Source: JACMLD01 sp038207265 (GTDB taxonomy: Bacteria > Bacteroidota > Bacteroidia > Chitinophagales > Chitinophagaceae). Taken from it: 64,000 bases of DNA. The stretch lies in assembly GCA_038207265.1 (NCBI GenBank), contig JBBQZZ010000015.1:48156-112155 (forward strand), given 5' to 3'. Positions 8,623 to 18,632 of this stretch are shown here, piece after piece. The notes beneath the pieces were generated by a model. It saw nothing but the letters and a program-made list of their open reading frames with translations. It was not told where the DNA came from and did no database searches. A program made the position numbers and the translations under genes. Position 1 is the first letter of the stretch. Every line of letters begins with the position of its first letter.

Positions 8623-8708
8623 CTGAAACTGGTATTTTTCAGAAAAGCAAATAATAGTGATCAAGTAAACAGTACTTTTATACATCGTCTGAAAATTCCA
8701 GGATAAAA

Positions 8709-10745
8709 ATGAAAAATATTCGTCATTATATTTTCCTTGTACTATGCATACAGCTTGCCGTGGGATTTCATTCAATGGCTCAAAACCATAATATTGACAG
8801 CCTGCTGAACCGGTTAAAAAATTCCAAAGATGATTCAGTAAACGTTTTCCTTATTACAGCACTTGCCAACGAATATGCTCCATATGATACAGTAAAATCA
8901 AAACAATACCTGCAACAGAGCGGAATACTCGCCAAAAAAATAAAATGGGATTATGCTTTGGGAGATCACTATTTTGTAAAAGGGGTTATTGACGTGATTT
9001 CTAATAATCGGGATTTATCCATCCGGGACGTAGACACCGCCATCACTTATTTTGAAAAAGTAATCCATGGTTCCCGGCCCAAGAAAGAAGTGAGTGATGC
9101 AAAAGTTTACATTGCTACTTGCCTTGGTCAAAAGGCGGATATACTGTCAAAAAGAGGAGAAGAATCAATACCCGTATACCTTGCAGCACTGGAAGCCTGG
9201 AAAGCTTCCGAGGATCCCCGTAAAAACCAGGCGATCGGCACTTATTATGGCAGAATATCATCTCTTTATTTCAACCTGAATCAATTTGATAAGGCGCTGG
9301 CATACGATAAAATTTCTCTTTCATACATGTTGTTATGCAATAATGAAGAAGCCATTGCTTGGGCGCATATTTATTTATGCGACGATTTTGCCGCATTGAA
9401 CCAATTAGACTCATCCGTCATTTATCTGGCAAGGGCAAAGCCTACGGTAGAAAAACTAAATAATCATGGCTTGAATATTCAATATTATAATAAGCTGGGG
9501 CAAATGAGCCGCAAAAAAAATGATTTCCGGAAAGCAATTCCATATTATGAAAAAGTAATTGCCGAAGCAAAAACGATCAATTCAAATTTTCAATCACTCT
9601 CGGCCCGTAAAATGATTGGTGTATGTTATTTAAAGCTGGGTGAATACGCTGCAGCCAGGCAACATTTATTGATGGCACTATCTTCTGTAATGAATGATTC
9701 AAGTGTGCGTGCATATGCCACCAGGGAACCAATTGAAATTTTACAGCAACTGGTAATCGTAGAGGAAAAGACAAATAATAAATCACAGGCTTATGATTAC
9801 CTCAAACAGTTAACTGCTATAAAAGACAGCGCCAACATAGAATCTTCAAAAAAAGCCATCGCTGAAATTGAAAACAAGTACCAGGCCGGCGAGAAAGAAA
9901 AAGCGATTATTAAGTTACAAAAGGATAAAGAGATACAGCAACTTTCTATCCGGCAAAAATCTACCCTCAATTATTTTTTGGTGGGTGCGGTGGTTGCATT
10001 ATTGATTGTTTGCTTTTTAGGTTATCGGAATATCCGCCAGCGTCAAAAACTGGCGAGGCAGCAATATGATTTACAGCAACAAACCATTCGTGAACTGGAA
10101 AAAGACAAACAGCTGGTAGCAGTAGATTCGTTGATGAAGGGACAGGAAGAAGAAAGAAGCAGGCTTGCGAAAGACCTTCACGACGGCCTGGGTGGCTTAT
10201 TATCCGGTGTAAAATTTTCAATTAGTAATATGAAAGACAATTTAATTGTAACACCCGATAACATGGCCGTGTTTGAACGATCCCTGGACATGATCGATAC
10301 GTCTATCCGGGAACTCCGTCGCGTGGCACATAATATGATGCCTGAAATGCTTACGAAATTTGGCCTGGATGAAGCCCTAAAAGAATATTGTAACAGCATC
10401 AACACAACAAAACTGATCAATATAAAATATCAATCGCTGGGCCTGGAAGCAAGGCTCGATAAATCATTTGAAATAATTATTTATCGCATCATACAAGAGC
10501 TATTGAATAATATAATGAAACATGCATCGGCAACAGAAGCTTTTGTTCAATTGATACAGGATGGAAACCGGTTAAACATAGTAATAGAGGACAATGGAAA
10601 AGGATTCGATGCTACAAATGCAGAGAACAATAAAGGCGCTGGGCTTGCAAATGTGCGCAGCCGGGTTGATTATCTTAAAGGAAGGTTAGACATACATGGC
10701 AATCCCGGAAAAGGAACTTTAATCAATATTGAATTCAATACTTAA
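8709..10745 (+). CDS. TPR-containing sensor histidine kinase (HisKA_3 type)
   Basis: 678 residues. Layout seen: signal peptide (MKNIRHYIFLVLCIQLAVG, cleaved near SMAQ), a periplasmic helical TPR region about 30-340, a coiled coil about 370-415, one membrane span about 420-441, a second coiled coil, then the HisKA_3 dimerisation domain with ERSRLAKDLHDGLGGLLSG (phospho-acceptor His491), and a HATPase_c domain with ELLNNIMKHA, EDNGKGFD and GAGLANVRSRV. All kinase motifs are intact. The response regulator follows after 2 bp, so they form a two-component pair. The signal sensed by the TPR part is unknown. Confidence 0.92.
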   Translation: MKNIRHYIFLVLCIQLAVGFHSMAQNHNIDSLLNRLKNSKDDSVNVFLITALANEYAPYDTVKSKQYLQQSGILAKKIKWDYALGDHYFVKGVIDVISNNRDLSIRDVDTAITYFEKVIHGSRPKKEVSDAKVYIATCLGQKADILSKRGEESIPVYLAALEAWKASEDPRKNQAIGTYYGRISSLYFNLNQFDKALAYDKISLSYMLLCNNEEAIAWAHIYLCDDFAALNQLDSSVIYLARAKPTVEKLNNHGLNIQYYNKLGQMSRKKNDFRKAIPYYEKVIAEAKTINSNFQSLSARKMIGVCYLKLGEYAAARQHLLMALSSVMNDSSVRAYATREPIEILQQLVIVEEKTNNKSQAYDYLKQLTAIKDSANIESSKKAIAEIENKYQAGEKEKAIIKLQKDKEIQQLSIRQKSTLNYFLVGAVVALLIVCFLGYRNIRQRQKLARQQYDLQQQTIRELEKDKQLVAVDSLMKGQEEERSRLAKDLHDGLGGLLSGVKFSISNMKDNLIVTPDNMAVFERSLDMIDTSIRELRRVAHNMMPEMLTKFGLDEALKEYCNSINTTKLINIKYQSLGLEARLDKSFEIIIYRIIQELLNNIMKHASATEAFVQLIQDGNRLNIVIEDNGKGFDATNAENNKGAGLANVRSRVDYLKGRLDIHGNPGKGTLINIEFNT

Positions 10746-10747
10746 TT

Positions 10748-11371
10748 ATGATACGCGTTTTTATTGTGGATGATCATCCCGTAGTAATTGAAGGTATTCA
10801 TGCATTGCTGCAGCAGGAAAAAGACATTGAATGGGCCGGACAGGCAATGAATGCAGGTTCCTGTCTTGGTTTTTTTGTTAACCATACTGCCGATGTTATT
10901 TTAATGGACATCAGCATGCCCGGAATGGATGGTGTTGAACTTTGTGGAACTGTAAAAGAAAAATATCCGGGCATCTTTATTCTTGGCTTAAGCACATTCA
11001 ACCAGGGTTTGTATATTAAAAAAATGATGGAAAACGGAGCTTCCGGATACATTTTAAAAAATTCTTCCAAAGAAGATTTATTAAAAGCCATACACACAGT
11101 GGCAGCAGGCGGTATCTATTTTAGTGGTGAAGCCGGCACTGCATTGAGAGAATATCAGCAATCGTCAAAAACACAACTACCAGAATTATCTGCGCGTGAA
11201 AAAGAAATACTGGGATTGATAGCCGAAGGTTATACCAACCCGCAGATTGCAGAAAAAATATTTCTTAGTTCGTTTACTGTTGACAGTCATAGAAAAAACA
11301 TTCTTGCCAAACTGAATGTAAAAAATACCGCCAGCCTGATAAGACTGGCAGTAGAAAAAAAACTGATCTGA
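10748..11371 (+). CDS. NarL/FixJ-family response regulator
   Basis: 207 residues: receiver domain with acidic pair D8-D9, phospho-acceptor Asp54 (ILMDISMPGMDG) and the conserved Lys in GYILKNSS, then a LuxR-type helix-turn-helix (LSAREKEILGLIAEGYTNPQ, then SSFTVDSHRKNILAKLNV). It is a cytoplasmic DNA-binding regulator phosphorylated by a partner kinase, here surely the HisKA_3 kinase 2 bp upstream. Target genes are not visible from sequence; the divergent T9SS operon at 8502 is a candidate by position only. Confidence 0.95.
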   Translation: MIRVFIVDDHPVVIEGIHALLQQEKDIEWAGQAMNAGSCLGFFVNHTADVILMDISMPGMDGVELCGTVKEKYPGIFILGLSTFNQGLYIKKMMENGASGYILKNSSKEDLLKAIHTVAAGGIYFSGEAGTALREYQQSSKTQLPELSAREKEILGLIAEGYTNPQIAEKIFLSSFTVDSHRKNILAKLNVKNTASLIRLAVEKKLI

Positions 11372-11373
11372 TT

Positions 11374-13110
11374 TTACAATGTTCCTTTTTTCAATTCCGC
11401 TACTGCATGGTTCACCGCACGCGCCGTTAAGGTCATGTATAATATAGAAGGGCTTTGATTACCGGTACTGGCCATGGCGGCACCATCCGTAACAAATACA
11501 TTTTTGCAGGCATGTAACTGGTTCCATTCATTGAGCATGGATGTTTTTGGATCTTTACCCATACGGCAGCCGCCCATTTCATGAATATCTAACCCAGGTG
11601 CCTGTTTGCTATCACGATGTTTGATTTCTTTCACGCCTGCTTTTTCCAGCATTTCAGTTGTCTGTTCAAAAAAATCTTTCAATAATTTTTCATCATTGTC
11701 GTCATAACCAACAGAAGTCACCAGTAAAGGAATGCCCCACTGATCTTTTTGATCCTTACTCAACCTAACGTGATTGCTTTCTTTGGGAATGGTCTCTCCC
11801 TGCAGATAGGCATACACATGCCAGGGACCGGCTTCTGTCATGGCTTCCTTATAGGTTGATCCTATTTGTTCGGGGCAACGATCGGCATCACCTCTTTGCC
11901 GGTAAGCACTGGCAAAGGTGGTATAACCGCCGGCAAAATCTGTGTCTTGTTTGTGCAGGTTACGATAATTGGCAATAATGGTATCGGTTGGATTTCTTCC
12001 ATAAGTATAACCATTTTCAAAACCATCTATATCTCCGCTTACCCATCCACGGTAGTTATGAAAGCAAACATATTTGCCCAATGTTCCGCTATCATTACCC
12101 AAACCATTGGGAAAACGCTTCGAAGTTGAGTTGAGTAATATAAGATCGCTGTTCAGCGCAGATGCGTTGATAAAAATAATTTTTGCGAAAAAATCAGTCG
12201 TTTCTTTTGTTAGTGCATCAATCACCCTTACACCCGTTGCTTTGTTTTTCTTTTCATCATAAATAATGGAGTGGACAACTGAGTGTGGACGGATGACAAG
12301 CTTACCCGTTTTCATTGCCCATGGCAGCGTGGATGAATTGGAACTGAAATAACCACCAAACGGACAACCACGCATGCATAAATTCCTTGCCTGGCATTTA
12401 CCCCTGCCCTGTTCAAGATGTATGTCATTGGGTTGTGTAAGATGTGCCCATCGCGCATGCACGAGGTAACGGTTACCATAATTTTTCAGGATGCTTTCTT
12501 TCAAATGTTTCTCCACGCAATTCAAATCAAAAGGTGGTAAAAATTCACCATCGGGCATCGATTCGATACCATCTTTGTTTCCACATACTCCAATGAATTT
12601 TTCTACATGAGAATACCATGGGGCAACATCTGCATAACGAATGGGCCAGTCCCAACCATATCCAAAACGCTGCGGGCCGGTAAATTCAAAATCACTCCAG
12701 CGCTGGCAGGCCCTGCCCCATGTAAGTGATTTACCTCCCACCTGGTATCCCCGGATCCAATCAAATGGCTTTTCCTGTACATAAGGATGATCCTTGTCTT
12801 CAATAAAAAAATGCTGGTTGTCTTCTCCATAACCTGCGGCCCTTGTTATTAATGGATTGTTTTTCTTTCTTTCTTCAGTGATGCCACCCCTGTGGGAAAG
12901 CTCCCATGGATCTTTGTTAGCAGTTGGATAATCTTTCAGGTGAACAACATCCCTGCCCCGTTCCAGCACCAATGTCTGCAAACCTTTCTCACAAAGTTCT
13001 TTGGCGGCCCAGCCACCGCTGATACCTGACCCTATTACTATTGCGTCGTAGGTGTTTTTTATTTTACCGCTGCCGATAATATGAGTGCTGGAAGAATCCT
13101 GGGGAGGCAT
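11374..13110 (-). CDS. GMC-family oxidoreductase (gluconate/sugar dehydrogenase-like)
   Basis: 578 residues, FAD-dependent GMC oxidoreductase that oxidises sugar or sugar-alcohol hydroxyls. Seen: the FAD-binding GSGISGG at 27-33 within DAIVIGSGISGGWAAKEL, VLERGRD, GGKSLTWGRACQRW, a cysteine-bearing loop (GKCQARNLCMRGCPFGG), EMGGCRMG and C-terminal VTDGAAMASTGNQSPSI. This matches the large subunit of membrane gluconate or glucose dehydrogenases, which usually has a small subunit-3 gene adjacent; none is present here. The ORF extends to TTG 13116, but ATG 13110 is the reasonable start. The 3' end abuts the convergent response regulator with 2 bp between. Confidence 0.9.
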   Translation of the reverse strand: MPPQDSSSTHIIGSGKIKNTYDAIVIGSGISGGWAAKELCEKGLQTLVLERGRDVVHLKDYPTANKDPWELSHRGGITEERKKNNPLITRAAGYGEDNQHFFIEDKDHPYVQEKPFDWIRGYQVGGKSLTWGRACQRWSDFEFTGPQRFGYGWDWPIRYADVAPWYSHVEKFIGVCGNKDGIESMPDGEFLPPFDLNCVEKHLKESILKNYGNRYLVHARWAHLTQPNDIHLEQGRGKCQARNLCMRGCPFGGYFSSNSSTLPWAMKTGKLVIRPHSVVHSIIYDEKKNKATGVRVIDALTKETTDFFAKIIFINASALNSDLILLNSTSKRFPNGLGNDSGTLGKYVCFHNYRGWVSGDIDGFENGYTYGRNPTDTIIANYRNLHKQDTDFAGGYTTFASAYRQRGDADRCPEQIGSTYKEAMTEAGPWHVYAYLQGETIPKESNHVRLSKDQKDQWGIPLLVTSVGYDDNDEKLLKDFFEQTTEMLEKAGVKEIKHRDSKQAPGLDIHEMGGCRMGKDPKTSMLNEWNQLHACKNVFVTDGAAMASTGNQSPSILYMTLTARAVNHAVAELKKGTL

Positions 13111-13195
13111 AGACAATCGTTTTAAATTGTTATAACTGGTATGAATTATGAATGCGACTACAATTTATTGAAATGCTTTTCATCCTGCATAAAAA

Positions 13196-13918
13196 TCATA
13201 ATAATGAAGCTGCTTCCTTATCCAGTAAGACAAATGCATTGAAATGGTTCCTTATATAACTAGCAGGGATTGCCGGTGAAATAATTTCCTCCATTGCTTT
13301 TTTTATAATGGAGGCTTTTTTTGCGCCCGTAGCCAGTAACAAGGCAGTACCCGATTGCATGAATTGCGCCAGGCCCAATGAAATTCCTTTGCTCAATGGC
13401 GTATCAGAAGAAAAATATTTCTGCCCTACCGATTGTGTTACAACATCCAATTCCACCACATGTGCAAAAAGATCCGGTGAAATGCCGGGTTCATTGAATC
13501 CTATATGGCCGTTCATTCCAACACCTACCAGCATTAAATCAATACCGCCCAGTCTTTTTATTATATGATTAATCCGATCGCATTCTGCATTCAAATCCGC
13601 AGCCATTGCATTGAAAAAATATATGTTTTCATTTTTAATCTTCAACACATCAAATACTGTTTCATTCAGAAAATGAAAACAACTTCCGGAATTGCCGGGA
13701 GGAATACCTACCCATTCATCCAGGCTGATAAACTGAACATTAGAAAAATCAACAAGTTCATTTTTTGCAATGTAAGCCATATGTTGGTAAGTGAGACGAG
13801 GAGTATCGCCGCCGGCGAGGCATAATACGGATTGAGGCTTCTTAATGACCTGATCAGTTAATATTCGTGCAGATCTTTCCGCCAGCAATTCAGCATTGTC
13901 AAATATTTCTGTATGCAT
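13196..13918 (-). CDS. nagB: Glucosamine-6-phosphate deaminase (NagB-like)
   Basis: 240 residues, the usual NagB length. It converts glucosamine 6-phosphate to fructose 6-phosphate and ammonia in amino-sugar catabolism. Seen: the phosphate-binding LAGGDTPRLTYQHM, QFISLDEWVG with the catalytic Asp, and VGVGMNGHIGFNEPG holding the active-site His and Glu of the family. The remaining alternative is 6-phosphogluconolactonase, but GHIGFNEP is NagB-type. No other nag gene is nearby; it may be co-transcribed with the downstream GMC gene (85 bp gap). Confidence 0.85.
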   Translation of the reverse strand: MHTEIFDNAELLAERSARILTDQVIKKPQSVLCLAGGDTPRLTYQHMAYIAKNELVDFSNVQFISLDEWVGIPPGNSGSCFHFLNETVFDVLKIKNENIYFFNAMAADLNAECDRINHIIKRLGGIDLMLVGVGMNGHIGFNEPGISPDLFAHVVELDVVTQSVGQKYFSSDTPLSKGISLGLAQFMQSGTALLLATGAKKASIIKKAMEEIISPAIPASYIRNHFNAFVLLDKEAASLL

Positions 13919-14058
13919 ATCAGCAATTATTAAATACTATCTTAACACGGCAACTTACAAATAATTTATGAACCGGCTTAACCTGCTGTGTTGTTTATCA
14001 GTCTTAATTTTTGTTCTTTTCTTATCTTTAATTTTTATTCCTAATAATTATCGCTGCC

Positions 14059-16137
14059 ATGAAGTATTTATTTATCCATTGCATTTTCATCTATTTATTT
14101 TCAACAAATCTACGTGTAGCACAGAAAAACAAATTATTTGTCAGCACGGTAAACCGGCCGGCGATGTCTGGCACCAATGTTTCATATACCGGTAACAAAG
14201 CACCTTTACAGCCACTTCATTTTATAAAATTACCGGTCGGTAGTATTAAACCCAAAGGTTGGATATTAAAATACCTGGAACTGCAGCGGGATGGTCTGAC
14301 TGGTCACCTGGGTGAAATCAGTGCATGGCTCGATAAAAACAACAATGCATGGTACAGTGGAAACGGACAAGGTGATCATGGTTGGGAAGAAGTTCCCTAT
14401 TGGCTAAAGGGTTATGGCAACCTGGGTTATATTCTGCAGGACGAAAAAATAATCGCTGAAACAAAATTGTGGCTCGAAAAAGTTTTTCAGAGCCAGCGTC
14501 CCGATGGATATTTTGGACCCAGCATCACAGAAACCGATCACCTGAGAAACAAAGGCACTACCCCGGACCTATGGCCAAATATGCTGATGCTTTGGTGTAT
14601 GCAATCATATTATGAATTTAGTAATGATGCAAGGGTCATTCCTTTTATGACAAAATATTTCAAATGGCAAACAACTGTACCCGACAGCAGTCTGCTAAAA
14701 ATATATTGGGAGAACAGTCGCGGTGGCGATAACCTCTATAGTATTTATTGGCTGTACAATAGAACCGGTGAAAAATGGCTGTTGGATCTGGCCAATAAAA
14801 TTCATCGCAATACAGCCAACTGGATGCAGCAGGATAATTTGCCCAACTGGCACAATGTAAATATTGCGCAATGTTTCAGGGAGCCTGCCACTTATTACCT
14901 GCAGACCAAAGACAGTGCGATGCTGAATGCAACCTATGATGATTTTAAATTAATAAGAAATTTATACGGGCAGGTTCCGGGTGGTATGTTTGGTGCAGAT
15001 GAAAATGCACGCAAAGGTTATTCGGATCCGCACCAGGCAATTGAAACCTGCGGCATGGTAGAACAAATGGCTTCTGATGAAATATTAACCGGCATAACGG
15101 GCGATCCAATGTGGGCAGATAATTGTGAAGACGTTGCTTTCAATACCTATCCCGCTGCATTCATGCCTGATTTCAGAGCGCTCCGTTATTTAACAGCGCC
15201 CAACATGGTAATCAGCGATAGCAAAAATCATGCACCTGGCATCGATAATGAAGGACCATTTCTAATGATGAATCCGTTCAGCAGTCGTTGTTGCCAGCAC
15301 AATCATGCACAGGCCTGGCCCTACTATTCAGAACATCTTTGGATGGCTACAGCTGATAACGGTCTTGCCGCCATACTATACAACAGCAGTGAAGTAAAAG
15401 CGTATGTGGGTAACAGAAAGGGCAATATGGTAATGCTGAAACAAACCACCAATTACCCTTTTGACGAACACATAAAAATAGAAGTGCAAACAGCCGTAAC
15501 AATTAATTTTCCACTATACCTGCGCATACCAAACTGGTGTACCAACGCCCGTGTAAAAATAAATGGCAACCTGGTAACAGTGAATTCAGTTCCGGATTCT
15601 TACCTGCGCGTGCAAAAAGACTGGAAGACCGGCGATATCATTGAGCTGGAATTACCCATGCAATTATCAATAAAAACCTGGCAACAAAACAAAAATAGTG
15701 TGAGTGTTAATTATGGTCCGATTACATTTTCATTGAAAATAGACGAATCCTATAAATTAATGGATAGCAAACAATCAGCTATCGGCGATTCCAAATGGCA
15801 ACCCAACGCAGACCAAACCAACTGGCCATCATTTGAAATTTATCCTGCCAGCTTATGGAATTACGGCCTGCATTTGAATGATAAATTGCCCGAACAACAA
15901 TTTGAAATAATAAAAAGACCCTGGCCCGCAGATAACTATCCATTTACGCCTGATGCTGTACCGTTGCTTTTAAAAGCCAAAGGCAAACTGATACCTGAAT
16001 GGACCCTCGACAAATATGGCTTGTGCGATGTATTGCCGCAAAGCCCCATATCGGTGAATACCAATGAACAAACATTGGAATTGATCCCAATGGGGGCTGC
16101 TAGACTCAGGATTTCATCTATGCCCGTTGTTAAATAA
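14059..16137 (+). CDS. GH127-family beta-L-arabinofuranosidase (DUF1680)
   Basis: 692 residues with a signal peptide (MKYLFIHCIFIYLFSTNLRVAQ), so periplasmic or exported. It belongs to the (alpha/alpha)6-barrel family GH127 and relatives (DUF1680), retaining enzymes with a zinc-bound cysteine nucleophile. Seen: ETCG with Glu329 and Cys331, and the CC pair Cys411-Cys412 (SRCCQHNHAQAWP), matching the E/C/C/C zinc site known from HypBA1, with Glu315 (GADENARKG) placed to be the acid/base. A beta-domain follows. The exact GH subfamily and sugar specificity cannot be fixed by eye. It has no operon partners; the next gene is convergent. Confidence 0.88.
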   Translation: MKYLFIHCIFIYLFSTNLRVAQKNKLFVSTVNRPAMSGTNVSYTGNKAPLQPLHFIKLPVGSIKPKGWILKYLELQRDGLTGHLGEISAWLDKNNNAWYSGNGQGDHGWEEVPYWLKGYGNLGYILQDEKIIAETKLWLEKVFQSQRPDGYFGPSITETDHLRNKGTTPDLWPNMLMLWCMQSYYEFSNDARVIPFMTKYFKWQTTVPDSSLLKIYWENSRGGDNLYSIYWLYNRTGEKWLLDLANKIHRNTANWMQQDNLPNWHNVNIAQCFREPATYYLQTKDSAMLNATYDDFKLIRNLYGQVPGGMFGADENARKGYSDPHQAIETCGMVEQMASDEILTGITGDPMWADNCEDVAFNTYPAAFMPDFRALRYLTAPNMVISDSKNHAPGIDNEGPFLMMNPFSSRCCQHNHAQAWPYYSEHLWMATADNGLAAILYNSSEVKAYVGNRKGNMVMLKQTTNYPFDEHIKIEVQTAVTINFPLYLRIPNWCTNARVKINGNLVTVNSVPDSYLRVQKDWKTGDIIELELPMQLSIKTWQQNKNSVSVNYGPITFSLKIDESYKLMDSKQSAIGDSKWQPNADQTNWPSFEIYPASLWNYGLHLNDKLPEQQFEIIKRPWPADNYPFTPDAVPLLLKAKGKLIPEWTLDKYGLCDVLPQSPISVNTNEQTLELIPMGAARLRISSMPVVK

Positions 16138-16189
16138 ACAAGGCATTACCTGGATGAACAAAGTAAAAAGCGGTTAACCATCTATGTTA

Positions 16190-17473
16190 TCAATCGTCCA
16201 CCGCCTGTTGAACCAGAATGGTAAATAACGCACCCGTATTATCTGAAGAACCCTGCGTTTGCTTCATCAAAATAGCAATGATTTTTTCTTTGGGATCAGC
16301 ATAGTATTGCGTATTAAAATAACCACCCCATGAAAATGTACCGGTACTGCCATGACCAGACTTGTCCTGTCCTTTTTGTGTGACAAGACCAAATGCCAGC
16401 CCGTATTGTTGAGTATCGCCCTGGAGATCGCCAACCTGGTTACTGAGAATTGATTGCACCGTAGTGCGACTGAGAATCCTGGTTCCATTTAATTCGCCTC
16501 CGTTAAGATACATCTGCAAAAAAGTGGCATAATCCTTTGCCGTACTGGACAAACCTGCTCCACCAGAAAAAAACTTCTTCGCTCCTTTGATTGGATAAGA
16601 TGGATCATAAAATGTTACCGGGTAATTTATCCATTTATTATTATCGGGTTTTTGTACGGGCACCATTCTCGATGCCTTTTCATCCGGCAGGTAAAACCAG
16701 GTATCATTCATGCCCAGTGGTTCAAACAAACGTTTCCGTATAAAGACATCAAATGGCATTCCTGAAATCACTTCAATGAAATAACCCATAACATCCAACC
16801 CTTCGCTGTAAGTAAACTTTTCTCCCGGGTTATGATGCAGGGGAAGTTTTGCCAGCTTTCTCACGCTTTCCCCGATTGTTATATTTTCAGTGGTGAATAA
16901 ATCAGTAATGCCGGCCTTTTTATAAATCATTTTGAATCTTTCATCTCCATCTATCTGTCCATAACCCAGTCCGGAAGTATGTGTAAGTAAATTGCGAATG
17001 GTAATCTCACTTTTTGCAGGAACTGTAGTATAACTGGTATCAGCATACTGGAATGACTGCAGCACCTGCGGATTTTTGAATTCGGGAATGTATTTAGAAA
17101 TAGGATCGTCGAGTTGAAATTTACCCTCTTCATACAACATCATGACCGCGGTAGCCGTAATAGCTTTGCTCTGGGAAGCAATTCTGAAGATATCATCAGT
17201 TTTCATTGAGCGACCGGTTTCATTATTGGCGAACCCAAATGCTTTGTTGTAGACTATTTTTCCATTGCGTGCCACCAGCGCAACAATGCCCGGCACTTCG
17301 CCTTTTGTAACGGCTGCTTCACACATGGCATCAATCCTTGCCAATCTTTCTTTAGACATGCCCACCGTTTCCGGGCTGGCTTCGGTTAGCGGCGCAGATT
17401 TTTTGATTGATTTCGTTTGTGCATTTCCGCTAAATGCAATTGCAAGCAAAAGGAGTGTAAGAAATTGTTTCAT
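16190..17473 (-). CDS. Serine hydrolase, class C beta-lactamase-related
   Basis: 427 residues with a signal peptide (MKQFLTLLLLAIAFSGNAQ). Penicillin-binding/class C beta-lactamase fold (Pfam Beta-lactamase), a family mostly of esterases and D-aminopeptidase-like hydrolases. Seen: the SxxK motif S100-Q-S-K103 in RIASQSKAITATAV, the YSE motif (FTYSEGLDVMGYFIE) and a HGSTG motif taking the KTG-box position. All three active-site motifs are present, so it should be active; substrate unknown. True antibiotic resistance is not implied. Confidence 0.88.
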   Translation of the reverse strand: MKQFLTLLLLAIAFSGNAQTKSIKKSAPLTEASPETVGMSKERLARIDAMCEAAVTKGEVPGIVALVARNGKIVYNKAFGFANNETGRSMKTDDIFRIASQSKAITATAVMMLYEEGKFQLDDPISKYIPEFKNPQVLQSFQYADTSYTTVPAKSEITIRNLLTHTSGLGYGQIDGDERFKMIYKKAGITDLFTTENITIGESVRKLAKLPLHHNPGEKFTYSEGLDVMGYFIEVISGMPFDVFIRKRLFEPLGMNDTWFYLPDEKASRMVPVQKPDNNKWINYPVTFYDPSYPIKGAKKFFSGGAGLSSTAKDYATFLQMYLNGGELNGTRILSRTTVQSILSNQVGDLQGDTQQYGLAFGLVTQKGQDKSGHGSTGTFSWGGYFNTQYYADPKEKIIAILMKQTQGSSDNTGALFTILVQQAVDD

Positions 17474-17602
17474 GTAAATATTTTATTCAGTCAGCAATCA
17501 ATAACTTGAAACACAATATAAGTTTTTTCCGAACCAGTTAATTAAAGAACAATTAATTTGTGTGTAATCAATCCATCAAACCCTTTATAATAATGCTGCT
17601 GA

Positions 17603-18352
17603 TTAAAATCCAATCGCGTTTCCGCCATCAACACAAAGCGAAGTACCAGTTATATATTTTGATGCATCAGTTGCAAAGAACAACGCAGCGTCGGCTATAT
17701 CAGCAGGATCTCCAAAATAACCCATGGGTGTTCTTGCCAATACTTTTTGTCTTCTTTCTTCATCACCATTCATTGCTTTGGCCGTCATGTCTGTTGAAAT
17801 AAAGCCCGGCGCAATCGCATTCACCCTGATTCCCTTCCCCGAAAGTTCCGAAGCCATGGCTCTTGTCATACCTTCGATGGCATTCTTGGATACTGAATAC
17901 GCTATCACCCTGGGCAATCCATATTTTGCCGCCATCGAACTGATGTTTATGATGCTGCCGCTTCCCTGCCTTTCCATAACCTTCACCACTTCCCGAGACA
18001 AACTGAATACCGCGTTTACATTGGTGAGCATAACAGTCTGAAATTCTTCATCCGTCACTTCTGTAAAATCTTTTTTTTGATTAATACCCGCATTATTTAC
18101 CAGGATGTCGATGCGTTTATACTGCTCCGTTATTTTAGCCACCAATACCGGGATTTCCGCCAGTTTGCTGATATCAAATGAAACGGTGACGGCCCTGTTG
18201 CCAAGTTCATCCTGCGCGGCCTTTAATTTCCCCGCGTTTCTGCCAATGATAATGGTAAATATTTCTTGTTCAACAAATTTCCTGGCAATTGCCAGTCCTA
18301 TTCCGGAGGCGCCACCGGTGACAACGGCAATACGTGGATTGGGTGTATTCAT
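17603..18352 (-). CDS. SDR-family NAD(P)-dependent oxidoreductase
   Basis: 249 residues, classical short-chain dehydrogenase. Seen: nucleotide-binding TGGASGIG at 12-19, DILVNNAGINQ, the serine in INISSMAAKYG, catalytic YSVSK, and the C-terminal GTSLCVDGGNAIGF. FabG-like in overall pattern, but the context (sugar-degrading genes) fits a sugar or polyol dehydrogenase just as well; specificity open. It is transcribed away from the GH115 gene, with a 280-bp intergenic region that must carry both promoters. Confidence 0.9.
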   Translation of the reverse strand: MNTPNPRIAVVTGGASGIGLAIARKFVEQEIFTIIIGRNAGKLKAAQDELGNRAVTVSFDISKLAEIPVLVAKITEQYKRIDILVNNAGINQKKDFTEVTDEEFQTVMLTNVNAVFSLSREVVKVMERQGSGSIINISSMAAKYGLPRVIAYSVSKNAIEGMTRAMASELSGKGIRVNAIAPGFISTDMTAKAMNGDEERRQKVLARTPMGYFGDPADIADAALFFATDASKYITGTSLCVDGGNAIGF

Positions 18353-18632
18353 AGTTACTATTGTTCAACTTGTTTAAAAGCAATTTCACTAAAATTACTG
18401 GTTTCAGTTGCTTCCTGACATGTACCAGGCGCAATTGAATCGGTTAATAATAGCAAGGCGTTAATTTAGGCATTACAAAATATCCATTTAAAAAAAAGTC
18501 AATCATTTCGGGAACATTTTATAAACCATTTGAAGTTACCGCTATACCACAAGAGAATAGTAAATTTAGTGACTGGAATTTAAAATTTTTGCTGATTTTG
18601 ACAGGTTCAATTCAGGGAAATAATTTTTGCGC

